A stretch of 23,877 nt of DNA from an uncultured Collinsella sp. (GCA_905211615.1 CAJMBB010000012.1:1-23877); one strand, 5' to 3'; positions 1 through 9,497 are shown, counted from the stretch's first letter. Notes: generated by a model from the letters alone, not told the origin. A program made the numbers and translations.

Positions 1-80
1 CGGGGTCAACGATATGGCACCGTGGGGACACATGTATGTCAATCCTGGTCTAACATAGCCTTATTTAATCCCCGTCCCAG

Positions 81-120
81 AAAAATCATCCCGCGGGGCT
101 TGTGGCTCACGCGGGATGAT
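81..120 (-). terminator. Intrinsic terminator after the membrane-protein gene
   Basis: A perfect 10-bp stem (85-94 paired with 111-120, arm ATCATCCCGC) encloses a 16-nt loop. Read on the minus strand it is followed at once by five T residues (81-85). It lies 6 nt beyond the stop codon of the minus-strand gene ending at 127 and should end the transcript that carries that gene and the ABC transporter. To its left (1-80) I see no supportable gene. Confidence 0.85.
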
Positions 121-126
121 GGCCTC

Positions 127-1092
127 TTACTTTTTCCTGTCCTGTTCCAGCAGATCGGACGGTGAGCGATCGGGCTTGCCGCCGCGGAAAATCTCGCGGC
201 CATGAAGACGATGTTCCAGGTCACGTTCGTCCTTTTCCTCGTCAATCTTGGTCTGGCTCACCACCGGGTCCTCAATCAACGACGACACCGAGTTCACCTG
301 TTTTTGAATGCGCTCGGCGATGGTGTCATCCATACTCACGATGCGCATCTTCCAGTCGATATTCGTGGCGTTGGATGAGCTCTTGGTCCACACGAACGTC
401 AGGATGGCGCTCTGGTGGCCCTGGGCGGGAAACATGCCAAAGAAGGAATCGTGCTGAATGTTGCTATCCTCGTCGATATAGGCGTGAACGTTATACACCA
501 CGCGGTCAATCTTATCGTTGAGCAGCGCGTTGGTCGCAAGCGCCGCGGCCTGAATCTGCCCGTTGGACAGCAGTTCGAGCTCGTTGGCAGACGATGTGTC
601 CAGCACCGTCACCTCGACCGTGCCCGTACGCTCATCGGCTTCATCGACGGTAAAGTCGAGCGGGAACTGAGTAAAGCCGTTGCCCCACTCAAGGCCGCCC
701 TTCAGCGCCGTCGAAACGGTATCGACCGAAACGCTCTCGGACAGGTTGGCGGTGTTCAGACGACGCATCACGCCGTAGCCAATCTGCATGCCCACGATCA
801 GCACCAAAATACCAATGACCACGGCCATCGCGGTCTTCGTAATGGTATGACTCACCTGCGAACCCGAAGGATCGTCCTCGGACAGCGGGTCGATATGTTT
901 TGCCTGGCTCGCGCGATCCTCGCTGCGCAGCTGCGCTAGCGCAGCTTTGTCACCGCGCTTGGCCGCAGCCTCCTTCTCACGCATGCGCTCGGTTCGCTTT
1001 TTGGCAAGCGTGGGATCCAAGACACCGGATGCATCGATTTCGGAGAATAACTCCGTCACTTCTTCCGGAGTCAAAGGGTTCTTGTCAGCCAT
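127..1092 (-). CDS. One-pass membrane protein of unknown function
   Basis: This encodes 321 residues that I do not recognise as a named family. The first ~80 residues are hydrophilic, charged and Ala/Glu/Lys-rich (probably cytoplasmic). They are followed by one clear membrane segment at about 86-108 and a ~210-residue C-terminal part that should lie outside the membrane and ends in a highly charged, Arg/Lys/Asp-rich tail. The ATG at 1092 has an AGGAAG-type SD a few bases upstream. The gene starts 19 bp after the stop of the ABC transporter, with no terminator between them, so the two are probably co-transcribed. It might be an accessory or sensor protein for that exporter, but that is only inferred from position. 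There are no cysteine pairs, sortase motif or enzyme motif that I can see. Confidence 0.75.
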   Translation of the reverse strand: MADKNPLTPEEVTELFSEIDASGVLDPTLAKKRTERMREKEAAAKRGDKAALAQLRSEDRASQAKHIDPLSEDDPSGSQVSHTITKTAMAVVIGILVLIVGMQIGYGVMRRLNTANLSESVSVDTVSTALKGGLEWGNGFTQFPLDFTVDEADERTGTVEVTVLDTSSANELELLSNGQIQAAALATNALLNDKIDRVVYNVHAYIDEDSNIQHDSFFGMFPAQGHQSAILTFVWTKSSSNATNIDWKMRIVSMDDTIAERIQKQVNSVSSLIEDPVVSQTKIDEEKDERDLEHRLHGREIFRGGKPDRSPSDLLEQDRKK

Positions 1093-1111
1093 AAACTTCC
1101 TGTCATATCAA

Positions 1112-2884
1112 TCAGTCGAGCTCGTGCGCACGCGCACCTTCGAACTGCATTCGATAGTAACGGGCATAGGTGCCGCCACGGGCGAGAAGCTGTTCATGCG
1201 TGCCACGTTCCACAACGCGACCATGCTCAACGGTCGCAATCTCGTCAGCATGCTTAATGGTCGAAAGACGGTGGGCGATGATGATTGTGGTACGGCCGCG
1301 TGCCAGCTCTTCGAGCGACTCCTGGACCGCCTCCTCGCTCTCGTTATCCAAAGCACTCGTCGCCTCGTCCAAGATCAGGATCTTGGGGTTCTTGAGAAAC
1401 ACGCGCGCGATGGCAACACGCTGCTTTTGTCCGCCCGAAAGACGGCTGCCACGCTCGCCCACCACGGTGTCGTAGCCCTGTGGAAGCGACTCGATAAAGG
1501 CATCGATGTTGGCGCGACGGGCGGCCTCGGCGATCTCTTCCGCCGTAGCGCCCGGCTTGCCGTAGGCGATGTTCTCGCCAATCGTACCGTCAAATAGATA
1601 GACATCCTGCTGCACCAGGCCGATGGCGCGGCGCAGGCTCTGCTGCGTCACATCGCGCACGTCCTGACCGTCGATGCTAATGGATCCGGTAGCCACGTCA
1701 TAAAAGCGCGGCAGCAGCGAACAGGTCGTGGACTTGCCGCCGCCCGAGGGGCCAACCAAAGCGATGGTCTGCCCGGGCTTGATGGACAGGTCCATATGGT
1801 CGATAACGGGACGCTCGTCGGCATCGCCCTCGCCCAGCTCAACATCCTCGTAGTTAAAGCACACGTCGTGATACTCCACGGCGCCGGCAGTCACCTGCAG
1901 ATCCGTAGCGCCCGGCTTGTCCTGGATATCCGGCGCGGTCGAGAGCACCTCGTCCATACGCTTAAAGCCGGCGATAGCCTTCTGATACGTTTCGGCTGAA
2001 TTGACGAGTGTCTCGAGCGGCGTGCAGAACAGCGAAATATAGAGTGCAAAGGTCGCCATATCGACCGCCTGCAGCTGTCCCTGGGCGACCAGCCAGCCGC
2101 CCAGCAGCACCACGATCACATAGAGCACACCCGAGAGCAGACCATACGTCGCGGTATAGACGCCCATGGCGTGATACATGTTCTCCTTGGACGAAAGATA
2201 GCGATTGTTTGAGGCGCGGAACTTGAAGCGTTCGGTCTCCTCATTGGCAAAGCTCTTGACCACGCGCATGCCCGCCAGCGAATCCTGCAGCTGTGCATTG
2301 ATGCCGCTGATTTTTTTGCGATTGTCGCTAAAGACCTCGCGCATGCGCATGTTCTGCCAAAACATGATGACCGCAAACGCTGCTGTCACCACAGCCATAG
2401 CAAGCGCCAGCACCGGGGCGATGGTAAAGAGGATCACAAACGAGCCGATGATCTCGATGCCACAGATGATGATCCACTCGGGCACGTGGTGCGCCGCCTC
2501 GCAGATATCGAACAGGTCGTTGACCACGCGGCTCATCATGTCGCCCGAGCTGTTGCGGTCGAAGTACGCAAAGCTGAAGCGCTCATACTGGTCGAACAGG
2601 TCCTCGCGCATCTTGGACTCCATACGCGCGCCCATCACGTGACCCCAATAGCTCACAAAGTAGCGGCAGGCGCAGCGGACGGCATACATCAGCACCAAGC
2701 CCACCGCGATCATGCCGAGCGCCTGCATAATGGCAGCCTGACCCTGAGTAAATAGCCCACCGGTCAAATTGCGCAGGATAATGGGGAACGCAAGGTCAAT
2801 GGCGGCAAGCACCAGAGCACAAACAGTATCAGCAACAAAAAGCCCCATCTGGGGCTTGTAATACGAAAGAAACCTCTTAAACAT
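1112..2884 (-). CDS. ABC exporter, fused membrane and ATPase domains
   Basis: This is a 590-residue half-transporter of the MsbA/LmrA/multidrug type, which works as a homo- or heterodimer to export lipids, drugs or peptides. Residues 1-~310 form the six-helix transmembrane domain. Residues ~335-580 form the nucleotide-binding domain with every motif intact: Walker A GPSGGGKST (378-386), Q-loop QQD (425-427), signature LSGGQ (482-486), Walker B ILILDE (502-507) and H-loop His538. Because both the catalytic Glu and the signature are canonical, a homodimer is possible; no second half-transporter lies next to it. The SD GAGGA lies upstream of the ATG. It shares an operon with the membrane protein downstream (19-bp gap). 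The substrate cannot be told from sequence. Confidence 0.95.
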   Translation of the reverse strand: MFKRFLSYYKPQMGLFVADTVCALVLAAIDLAFPIILRNLTGGLFTQGQAAIMQALGMIAVGLVLMYAVRCACRYFVSYWGHVMGARMESKMREDLFDQYERFSFAYFDRNSSGDMMSRVVNDLFDICEAAHHVPEWIIICGIEIIGSFVILFTIAPVLALAMAVVTAAFAVIMFWQNMRMREVFSDNRKKISGINAQLQDSLAGMRVVKSFANEETERFKFRASNNRYLSSKENMYHAMGVYTATYGLLSGVLYVIVVLLGGWLVAQGQLQAVDMATFALYISLFCTPLETLVNSAETYQKAIAGFKRMDEVLSTAPDIQDKPGATDLQVTAGAVEYHDVCFNYEDVELGEGDADERPVIDHMDLSIKPGQTIALVGPSGGGKSTTCSLLPRFYDVATGSISIDGQDVRDVTQQSLRRAIGLVQQDVYLFDGTIGENIAYGKPGATAEEIAEAARRANIDAFIESLPQGYDTVVGERGSRLSGGQKQRVAIARVFLKNPKILILDEATSALDNESEEAVQESLEELARGRTTIIIAHRLSTIKHADEIATVEHGRVVERGTHEQLLARGGTYARYYRMQFEGARAHELD

Positions 2885-2914
2885 GCAGTCCTCGGAGATA
2901 AAACAATAACGTAA

Positions 2915-2955
2915 GACCCTGGGGCAAAATAATCAGTAGTGTTTGCCCCAGGGTC
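2915..2955 (-). terminator. Strong hairpin between Nudix and ABC genes, probable terminator
   Basis: A perfect 14-bp stem (2915-2928 with 2942-2955, arm GACCCTGGGGCAAA) closes a 13-nt loop, 10 nt after the Nudix stop codon. On the minus strand the tail is TTACGTTATTGTTTT, which is T-rich but interrupted, so termination may be partial. It would separate the purine/Nudix transcript from the ABC exporter operon. I see no clear promoter between it and the ABC start, so read-through is possible. Confidence 0.6.
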
Positions 2956-2965
2956 GCCCTCGCTT

Positions 2966-3661
2966 TTAAAGCTCAGTTCCGCCCAGCCTGTGCGCGATGC
3001 TATCGCAGGCCAAGGCGCCTACGACGGTCTTGGCGTCTTCGATCTTGCCGTCGAGTACGGCGTCGATCAGCTCGTGCAGCGGCACCAGGTCCACGTTGAC
3101 AAACTCATCATCATCGGGGTTGGGCGCATCAAACTCGAGCTTGGTAGCCAAGTAGATGTGGATGATCTCATCGCAAAAACCGCAGGACGTGATAATCGAC
3201 GTCAAAAAGCGAATGCGACCAGCCCTAAAGCCCGTCTCCTCATGCAGTTCGCGCTTGGCGCAATCGAGCGGGTCCTCGCCTGGATCGAGCTTGCCGGCGG
3301 GAATCTCGACCGTCACGCGGTCGATGGCGGTGCGGTACTGACGCACCAGTACGATCTTGCCGCTCTCGGTCAGCGCCACAACGGCCGCCGCACCCGGATG
3401 GCGAACGATATCGCGGGCGCTGCGGTGACCGTTGGGCAGCTCAACCTCAAGACGGTGGACGTCGAGGATCTTGCCCTTCCAGGCGCACTCCTCCGAAAGA
3501 ATCTTCTCGTGCAGCTCGGCATCGTGCGGGTCGTCGTCGCCCAGCACCAGTGCCGGCTCGTCAGCGACCTCGCCACCAGGCTCGCCCTCGGCGTGCCCAT
3601 ACATGCGGCTGTCCTCTTCGACGATCTGCGCGTCCACGAGCTCTTCGTTCTTCTCGTCCAT
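2966..3661 (-). CDS. Nudix hydrolase, ADP-ribose pyrophosphatase type
   Basis: The product is 231 residues from this start. It carries a full Nudix box of the form G-x5-E-x7-RE-x2-EE-x-GF at about residues 123-145, which binds the catalytic divalent metals. The flanking pattern (VVALTESGKIVLVRQYR before, EIPAGKLDPGE at the box) is typical of NudF-like ADP-ribose pyrophosphatases, which split ADP-ribose to AMP and ribose 5-phosphate. An ATG three codons further upstream (3670) is also open, but the SD GAGAGGA touches that codon directly, whereas it sits 9 nt from the ATG at 3661, so I prefer 3661. The first ~50 residues are an unusually long acidic extension before the Nudix fold. The gene starts 21 bp after purD ends and is probably co-transcribed with it. 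Confidence 0.9.
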   Translation of the reverse strand: MDEKNEELVDAQIVEEDSRMYGHAEGEPGGEVADEPALVLGDDDPHDAELHEKILSEECAWKGKILDVHRLEVELPNGHRSARDIVRHPGAAAVVALTESGKIVLVRQYRTAIDRVTVEIPAGKLDPGEDPLDCAKRELHEETGFRAGRIRFLTSIITSCGFCDEIIHIYLATKLEFDAPNPDDDEFVNVDLVPLHELIDAVLDGKIEDAKTVVGALACDSIAHRLGGTEL

Positions 3662-3682
3662 CCATCTCATTCCTCTCGGATT

Positions 3683-4987
3683 TTAGGCATCCCAGGCGTC
3701 GCGACCGCGCAGCGCGCGCAAGCCGATGTCGTGACGCAGGGTCTTGCCCTCAAAATCAATCTTCTCGCAGGCCTCGTAGGCAAGGTTGCGAGCGTTCTCG
3801 AACGTGTCGCCCAGAGCGGTCACGGCAAGCACGCGGCCACCATTGGTCACGAGCTGGCCGTCCACCACGGCAGTGCCCGCGTGGTACACGGTCACGTTCT
3901 CCATGGCCTCGGCATCGGCGATACCGGTGATGACCTTGCCCTTCTCGTAGCTGCCGGGATAGCCCGCGCTCGTCAGGACAACGGCCACGGCCCACTCGTC
4001 ACGCCAGTCGAGCTCAATCTGATCGAGCTCGCAGTTGGCGCAGGCGAGCATGACCTCAACCAGGTCGTTCTTAAGGCGCGGGAGCACGACCTGCGTCTCG
4101 GGGTCGCCAAAGCGGGCATTGAACTCCAGCACTTTGGGGCCGGCGGGGGTGAGCATAAAGCCGCCATACAGGCAGCCGCGGTAGTCGATGCCCTCGGCAG
4201 CAAGCTCGGCCACGGTCTGCTCCATGACCTTCACCATGGTGGCGTGCTCCTCGTCAGTCACGATGGGCACCGGGCTGTAGACGCCCATGCCGCCGGTGTT
4301 GGGGCCCTTGTCGCCCTCGAGCGCGCGCTTGTGGTCCTGCGAGGTGGCCATGGGGCGCACAGTCTTGCCGTCGGTAAAGGCCAACAGCGAGCACTCGGGG
4401 CCGGTCAGCATCTCCTCGATGACCACGGTATTGCCGGCATCGCCAAAGGTGCCGCCAAAGCACTCGCGCACGGCCTCCTCGGCCTGCTCAAGTTCGGTCG
4501 CCACGATAACGCCCTTGCCCGCGGCAAGGCCGTCGGCCTTGACGACCAGCGGGGCGCCCTGCTCGCGCACGTAGGCGAGAGCCGAAGCCTCGTCGGTAAA
4601 CGAGCCGTAGGCTGCCGTCGGAATACCCGCGCGCTCCATGAGCTGCTTGGAGAACAGCTTGGAGCCCTCCATCTGGGCGCCCTCGGCACCCGGGCCAAAG
4701 CAGGGAATACCCGCCGCACGCACGGCGTCGGCCACGCCCGCCACGAGCGGAGCCTCGGGGCCAATTACCACGAGTCCGCATCCGTGGCTCTGGGCAAACG
4801 CCGCCACGGCCGCAGGATCGCAGTCGTCGAGAACAACGTTCTCGCCGCAGCTCGCGGTGCCGCCGTTACCCGGCGCAATGTAGAGCTTGCCGGCGCGCGG
4901 TGATGCTGCGAGCTTGGCTGCCAAAGCATGCTCACGGCCGCCGCTGCCCAACAACAGGATGTCGATGGTTTGAGTGTCCGCCTTCAA
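3683..4987 (-). CDS. purD: Phosphoribosylamine--glycine ligase (GARS)
   Basis: PurD joins glycine to 5-phosphoribosylamine using ATP, the second step of de novo purine synthesis. At 434 residues it has the family's usual length. It has the N-terminal fold motif LLLGSGGREHALA, the ATP-grasp segment ADGLAAGKGV (151-160), the phosphate/metal region DHKRALEGDKGPNTGGMG and the GARS signature RFGDPETQ (292-299). The open frame runs 56 codons further upstream to an ATG at 5155, but that extension overlaps the end of purA and matches nothing in the family. A TTG at 4987 is preceded at 5 nt by AGAGGAGG and puts the GSGGREH motif where it belongs, so TTG is the start. It lies downstream of purA and upstream of the Nudix gene, all minus strand. 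Confidence 0.95.
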   Translation of the reverse strand: MKADTQTIDILLLGSGGREHALAAKLAASPRAGKLYIAPGNGGTASCGENVVLDDCDPAAVAAFAQSHGCGLVVIGPEAPLVAGVADAVRAAGIPCFGPGAEGAQMEGSKLFSKQLMERAGIPTAAYGSFTDEASALAYVREQGAPLVVKADGLAAGKGVIVATELEQAEEAVRECFGGTFGDAGNTVVIEEMLTGPECSLLAFTDGKTVRPMATSQDHKRALEGDKGPNTGGMGVYSPVPIVTDEEHATMVKVMEQTVAELAAEGIDYRGCLYGGFMLTPAGPKVLEFNARFGDPETQVVLPRLKNDLVEVMLACANCELDQIELDWRDEWAVAVVLTSAGYPGSYEKGKVITGIADAEAMENVTVYHAGTAVVDGQLVTNGGRVLAVTALGDTFENARNLAYEACEKIDFEGKTLRHDIGLRALRGRDAWDA

Positions 4988-5027
4988 GGGTGCCTCCTCT
5001 ATGGATGAACGGCCCGCTCCGCGCGAG

Positions 5028-5083
5028 CCCTTTGCAAGCAAATATACCCCTCGGCCGCCCGTCCGGGCTGCAAAGGGGTATAT
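5028..5083 (-). promoter_or_regulatory. Two mutually exclusive hairpins between purA and purD
   Basis: In the purA-purD gap, 5042-5051 (ATATACCCCT) pairs perfectly over 10 bp with 5074-5083, and 5028-5036 (CCCTTTGCA) pairs perfectly over 9 bp with 5069-5077. The two stems share bases 5074-5077, so only one can form at a time. Read on the minus strand, the first hairpin is followed by only a short T run (TTT), so it is a weak terminator for purA at best. The layout would suit attenuation or RNA processing between purA and purD. No purine-riboswitch core was recognised. Confidence 0.4.
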
Positions 5084-5105
5084 CGCAATAACCAAATAGT
5101 CCCGA

Positions 5106-6392
<1,287 letters not shown>

Positions 6393-6458
6393 GTTTACTC
6401 CTTACATTCATGGCCTGTCTACGCGCCATGCCGGCACGCAGAAGCACAAAACATTCCC

Positions 6459-6487
6459 AGTATACCCGTGCAACGGGCGCCTGTCCT
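6459..6487 (-). promoter_or_regulatory. purA: Possible purA promoter
   Basis: On the minus strand a -10-like TATACT (6459-6464) lies 17 nt from AGGACA (6482-6487), which matches four of the six bases of TTGACA. The -35 hexamer overlaps the dnaB stop codon. This would give purA a leader of about 60 nt. The evidence is consensus matching only. Confidence 0.35.
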
Positions 6488-7877
6488 ACTCCTCGGCATG
6501 TGCCCCATCAAGCTCATAGAACTTGGTGGATGCCGGCAGGAACATCAGGTCGACGTCGCCGATCGGGCCCGAACGGTTCTTGGCCACGACGATACGTGTA
6601 ACGCCCTCGTCGGGTCGATCGTCGCGCGAGGCTTCGGCCTCGTCGGCGGAGCGGTCCAAGAACATAACGATATCGGCGTCCTGCTCGATGGAGCCCGATT
6701 CACGAAGGTCGGAAAGCTGCGGGCGCTTGCCGGTACGGGATTCGACCTGACGCGAGAGCTGTGACAGCGCGATGAGCGGGATCTTGAGCTCCTTGGCCAT
6801 GATCTTCAGACCACGCGACATCTCCGAGACCTCGACGGTACGGCTCTCGGAGCGGCGTCCCGGCGGAGGACTTACCAGCTGCAGGTAGTCCAGGATGATG
6901 ATCGCCTTCTCCTTGTTGTGGAGCATGCGGCGGCTCTTGGCGCGAATCTCGGTCACTGTGGTGCCGGGCGTATCGTCAATCAGAATATCGAGCTTGGACA
7001 AGGTCTGCGTGGCCTCGTTGATATTGGCCCACTGCTCGGGGCTAATGCGGCCCATGCGGAAGTCACTGATCGAGATCATGGCGTAGGCGCAAATCAGACG
7101 CTGGGCAATTTCCTTGCCCGACATCTCCAGCGAGAAGAAGCCGACGGTATAGCCCGCAGCGGCAGCGTTAAGTGCCAGGTTCAGAGCGAACGACGTCTTA
7201 CCTACAGCAGGACGGGCGCCGATGATGATGAGCTGGCCCTCGCGGAAGCCCATGAGCATGCGGTCGAGCGACGGGAAGCCCGTGGGCACGCCCGCGGCCT
7301 GGCCACCGGCCTGGCACACTTCCTCGGCCTCGTTATAGGCCTCGACCATAAACTCGGTCAGCGTCTTGTAGCTCGACTTGACCTCGCGCGCTGTAACCTT
7401 GAGCAGCTTGCTCTCGGCCAGCTCGACAACCTCTTTGGTGTCGGTGGGGGCGTTATATGCCAGCGCGTTGATCTCGTTGGTGGCGCCGATCAGCTCACGC
7501 AGCATCGAATCACGGCGAACGATGGCGGCATGGTGCTGCCAGTTAACGAGCGACAGGGTCTGACCCATCAACTCCAAAATGTACGCTTCGCCGCCCACGG
7601 CATCGAGCTTGTTGATACTTCGCAGGTAATCGATCAGCGAGATGGAGTCGATGGGAATGCGGCTGTTGTACATATCGACCATCGCGGTATAGATGGTCTT
7701 ATGAATGGGCCGGTAGAAGTCATCGGGCTGCAGCTCGACCTGGGCCTCTTCGACCACCTCGGGCGATAGCAGCATAGCGGCCAGTACATTGGCCTCTGCA
7801 TCTTGGTTTTGGGGAAGACCCAACTTTGAGCCGCGGTCCTCAACCGTCAGCCCGGTCTCCCTATCGTCATATGCCAT
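6486..7877 (-). CDS. dnaB: Replicative DNA helicase
   Basis: DnaB is the hexameric 5'-3' helicase at the replication fork. From this start it is 463 residues. The N-terminal primase-interaction domain begins with the typical LPQNQDAEANVLAAML, then come a linker and the RecA-like motor: Walker A GARPAVGKTS (220-229), FFSLEMS, the Walker B-like IILDYLQLV, the IALSQLSR segment, and RESGSIEQDADIVMFLDR. No intein is present. Three in-frame ATGs lie close together (7889, 7883, 7877). The SD-like GAGGA inside the first codons is well spaced only for 7877, so I chose it. The gene follows the ribosomal-protein operon, separated by a strong terminator, so it needs its own promoter; none is convincing in 7878-8028. 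Confidence 0.97.
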   Translation of the reverse strand: MAYDDRETGLTVEDRGSKLGLPQNQDAEANVLAAMLLSPEVVEEAQVELQPDDFYRPIHKTIYTAMVDMYNSRIPIDSISLIDYLRSINKLDAVGGEAYILELMGQTLSLVNWQHHAAIVRRDSMLRELIGATNEINALAYNAPTDTKEVVELAESKLLKVTAREVKSSYKTLTEFMVEAYNEAEEVCQAGGQAAGVPTGFPSLDRMLMGFREGQLIIIGARPAVGKTSFALNLALNAAAAGYTVGFFSLEMSGKEIAQRLICAYAMISISDFRMGRISPEQWANINEATQTLSKLDILIDDTPGTTVTEIRAKSRRMLHNKEKAIIILDYLQLVSPPPGRRSESRTVEVSEMSRGLKIMAKELKIPLIALSQLSRQVESRTGKRPQLSDLRESGSIEQDADIVMFLDRSADEAEASRDDRPDEGVTRIVVAKNRSGPIGDVDLMFLPASTKFYELDGAHAEE

Positions 7878-8028
7878 GAGCATCCTCATTCATATCGCTT
7901 GCGAGCATCCATAGTATCAGCCACGGTCCCAAAACGCGCCGCGCGCCGCCAATCATCACCGAACCAAACGGATGAACGGTCCTGCATATAGGACTTCGAC
8001 GCAACGTTCACCATGACACTCACTCAGC

Positions 8029-8070
8029 GCAAAAAAACAAAAGGGCGCCCTGGTTTCCCAGAGCGCCCTT
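8029..8070 (-). terminator. Intrinsic terminator of the rpsF-ssb-rpsR-rplI operon
   Basis: AAGGGCGC (8041-8048) pairs with GCGCCCTT (8063-8070), and CTGG (8050-8053) with CCAG (8058-8061) extends the stem, leaving a short loop. On the minus strand the stem is followed by TTTTG and then seven T residues. It sits 32 nt after the rplI stop codon. Confidence 0.92.
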
Positions 8071-8102
8071 CTTAGAGCAAGATTGTTGCGTTGCAGCAAA
8101 TG

Positions 8103-8642
8103 CTACTCGGCAGCAGCCTCAGTCTCGACCTCGGCGGTCTCGGCCTCGGCGACCTCAGCGGCCTCCTCGACCTCAGCCTCGGCAGCGAGCTCCTCGGCGG
8201 TAACGCCAACGAGAACGACAACCTCGGCCTTGATCTCGCGGTACAGCGAGATGGCAACGGTGTGGGCACCGGCAACCTTGATGGGCTTACCGAGCTCGAC
8301 GCGCTTGCGGTCGATGTCCATACCGAGCTGAGCCTTGATGGCGTCAGCGATCATAGCGGCGGTAACGGAGCCAAAGAGGATGCCCTCGTCGCCGACCTTG
8401 ACGTCAACGGTGACCGTCTTGCCCTCGAAGGCAGCCTTGGTCTCATTGGCGGTAGCCAGACGGACGGCCTCGCGCTTGGCGATGTTGTTGCGACGCTCGT
8501 CAAGCTGCTTGAGGTTGCCCTTGGTGGCGGCAACAGCGAGCTTCTTGGGGAACAGGAAGTTCTCAGCGTAGCCCTGAGCGACCTCTACGACGTCACCCTC
8601 GCCGCCCTTGCCCTTGATCTCATCGAGAAGAATAACCTTCAT
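8103..8642 (-). CDS. rplI: 50S ribosomal protein L9
   Basis: L9 binds 23S rRNA near the base of the L1 stalk. The first ~148 residues are standard: MKVILLDEIKGKGGEGDVVE, then GYAENFLFPKKLAVAAT, the long central helix, and the C-terminal RNA-binding domain ending near AEVVVLVG. It is 179 residues long, about 30 more than the usual bacterial L9. The surplus is a low-complexity Ala/Glu/Val tail (about 150-179) that should be acidic and flexible. An SD of the GGGAG type lies before the ATG. It is the last gene of the operon, 15 bp after rpsR. Confidence 0.97.
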   Translation of the reverse strand: MKVILLDEIKGKGGEGDVVEVAQGYAENFLFPKKLAVAATKGNLKQLDERRNNIAKREAVRLATANETKAAFEGKTVTVDVKVGDEGILFGSVTAAMIADAIKAQLGMDIDRKRVELGKPIKVAGAHTVAISLYREIKAEVVVLVGVTAEELAAEAEVEEAAEVAEAETAEVETEAAAE

Positions 8643-8657
8643 GATGCGTCTCCCTTC

Positions 8658-8924
8658 TTAGCCGCGGTCGCGGTTGCCACGAGAGGAAACCACGGGGACG
8701 GTGTACGGCAGGAGAGCCATCTCGCGGGCGCGCTTGATGGCGTTGGCGATGTCATGCTGATGCTGCGTGCAAGCGCCAGTGACGCGACGGGGCTTGATCT
8801 TGCCACGGTCGGTCATGTACTTACGGAGAAGCTGAGTGTCCTTATAGTCGATGAACTCAGTGTTCTCCTTGCAGAACTGGCAGTACTTACGACGCGGCTG
8901 ACGTGCAGAAAAATCATTAGCCAT
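8658..8924 (-). CDS. rpsR: 30S ribosomal protein S18, zinc-binding (C+) form
   Basis: S18 pairs with S6 on the 30S platform. From the ATG at 8924 the product is 88 residues, starting MANDFSARQPRRK. The open frame extends upstream to an ATG at 8975, but that adds residues unlike S18, and an AAGG-type SD lies about 9 nt before 8924. CQFC, with the later GACTQHQH, gives the Cys/His set of the zinc-binding C+ form. The conserved IDYKD, RGKIKPRRVTG and AIKRAREMALLPY follow. It sits 72 bp after ssb. Confidence 0.96.
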   Translation of the reverse strand: MANDFSARQPRRKYCQFCKENTEFIDYKDTQLLRKYMTDRGKIKPRRVTGACTQHQHDIANAIKRAREMALLPYTVPVVSSRGNRDRG

Positions 8925-8996
8925 GTCAAAATACCTTTCATTTGGCAACTTCGGCGAACCGAAGCCGCCTCTCACTCAAAAATAGGTGAACAACCC

Positions 8997-9449
8997 TTAG
9001 AACGGGATGTCCTCATCGTAGACGTCGACCGCGGGCGGCGTAGCCACCGGTGCGGCAGGACGTGCTGCGGGCGCGGGAGCTGCGGGGGCGTAACCGCCCT
9101 GATCGTAGCCACCCTGGCCACCACGGGAGCTCATAAACTCGATCTCATCGACGATGACCTCAAGCTTGCTCCGGCGCTGGCCGTCGCGCTCCCAAGAGCT
9201 GTAGCGCAGCTTGCCCTCGATCGCGACCTTGTTTCCCTTTGCCAGGAAACGGCTCACGGCCTCGGCGCGGGTGCCGAACATGGTGCAGTCGACAAAGTTG
9301 GGATAGTCCTCCCACTCGCCAGTCTGCGCATTGCGGCGACGATCGTTCACGGCGACGCCAAAGGACAGAACCTGGGTTCCGCCGGCGGTGGCGCGCAGCT
9401 CGGGATCGCGGGTGAGGTTACCGGTGATGTTCACTCGATTGATGCTCAT
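8997..9449 (-). CDS. ssb: Single-stranded DNA-binding protein
   Basis: SSB coats and protects single-stranded DNA and recruits repair and replication proteins. In the 150-residue product, residues 1-~110 form the OB fold (MSINRVNITGNLTRDPELR, FVDCTMFGTRAEAVSRFLAKG, GKLRYSSWERDGQ). A Gly/Gln and then Ala/Pro-rich linker (~111-143) leads to the acidic partner-binding tip DEDIPF at the very C-terminus, which is canonical. The gene lies between rpsF and rpsR as in many Gram-positive genomes, which links its supply to the ribosomal-protein operon. Confidence 0.98.
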   Translation of the reverse strand: MSINRVNITGNLTRDPELRATAGGTQVLSFGVAVNDRRRNAQTGEWEDYPNFVDCTMFGTRAEAVSRFLAKGNKVAIEGKLRYSSWERDGQRRSKLEVIVDEIEFMSSRGGQGGYDQGGYAPAAPAPAARPAAPVATPPAVDVYDEDIPF

Positions 9450-9497
9450 AACTCACTACTTCCTCTTGGGGCACAAGCCCAGTCCAAAACGACAGTC

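Noticed and set aside
1..30. GCACCGTGGGGACA near the start, similar to GTGCCGCGGGGACA at 10005-10018
   Set aside because: Only 11 of 14 bases match and neither copy forms a stable hairpin; too weak to call a repeat.
2939..4903. Long plus-strand open frame (654 codons) opposite purD and the Nudix gene
   Set aside because: It is antisense to two clear enzyme genes, has no SD and shows a low-complexity His/Ala/Gly/Val composition typical of the mirror frame of GC-rich genes.
4988..5105. Purine riboswitch upstream of purD
   Set aside because: The gap has strong hairpins but not the three-way junction or conserved loops of that riboswitch class.
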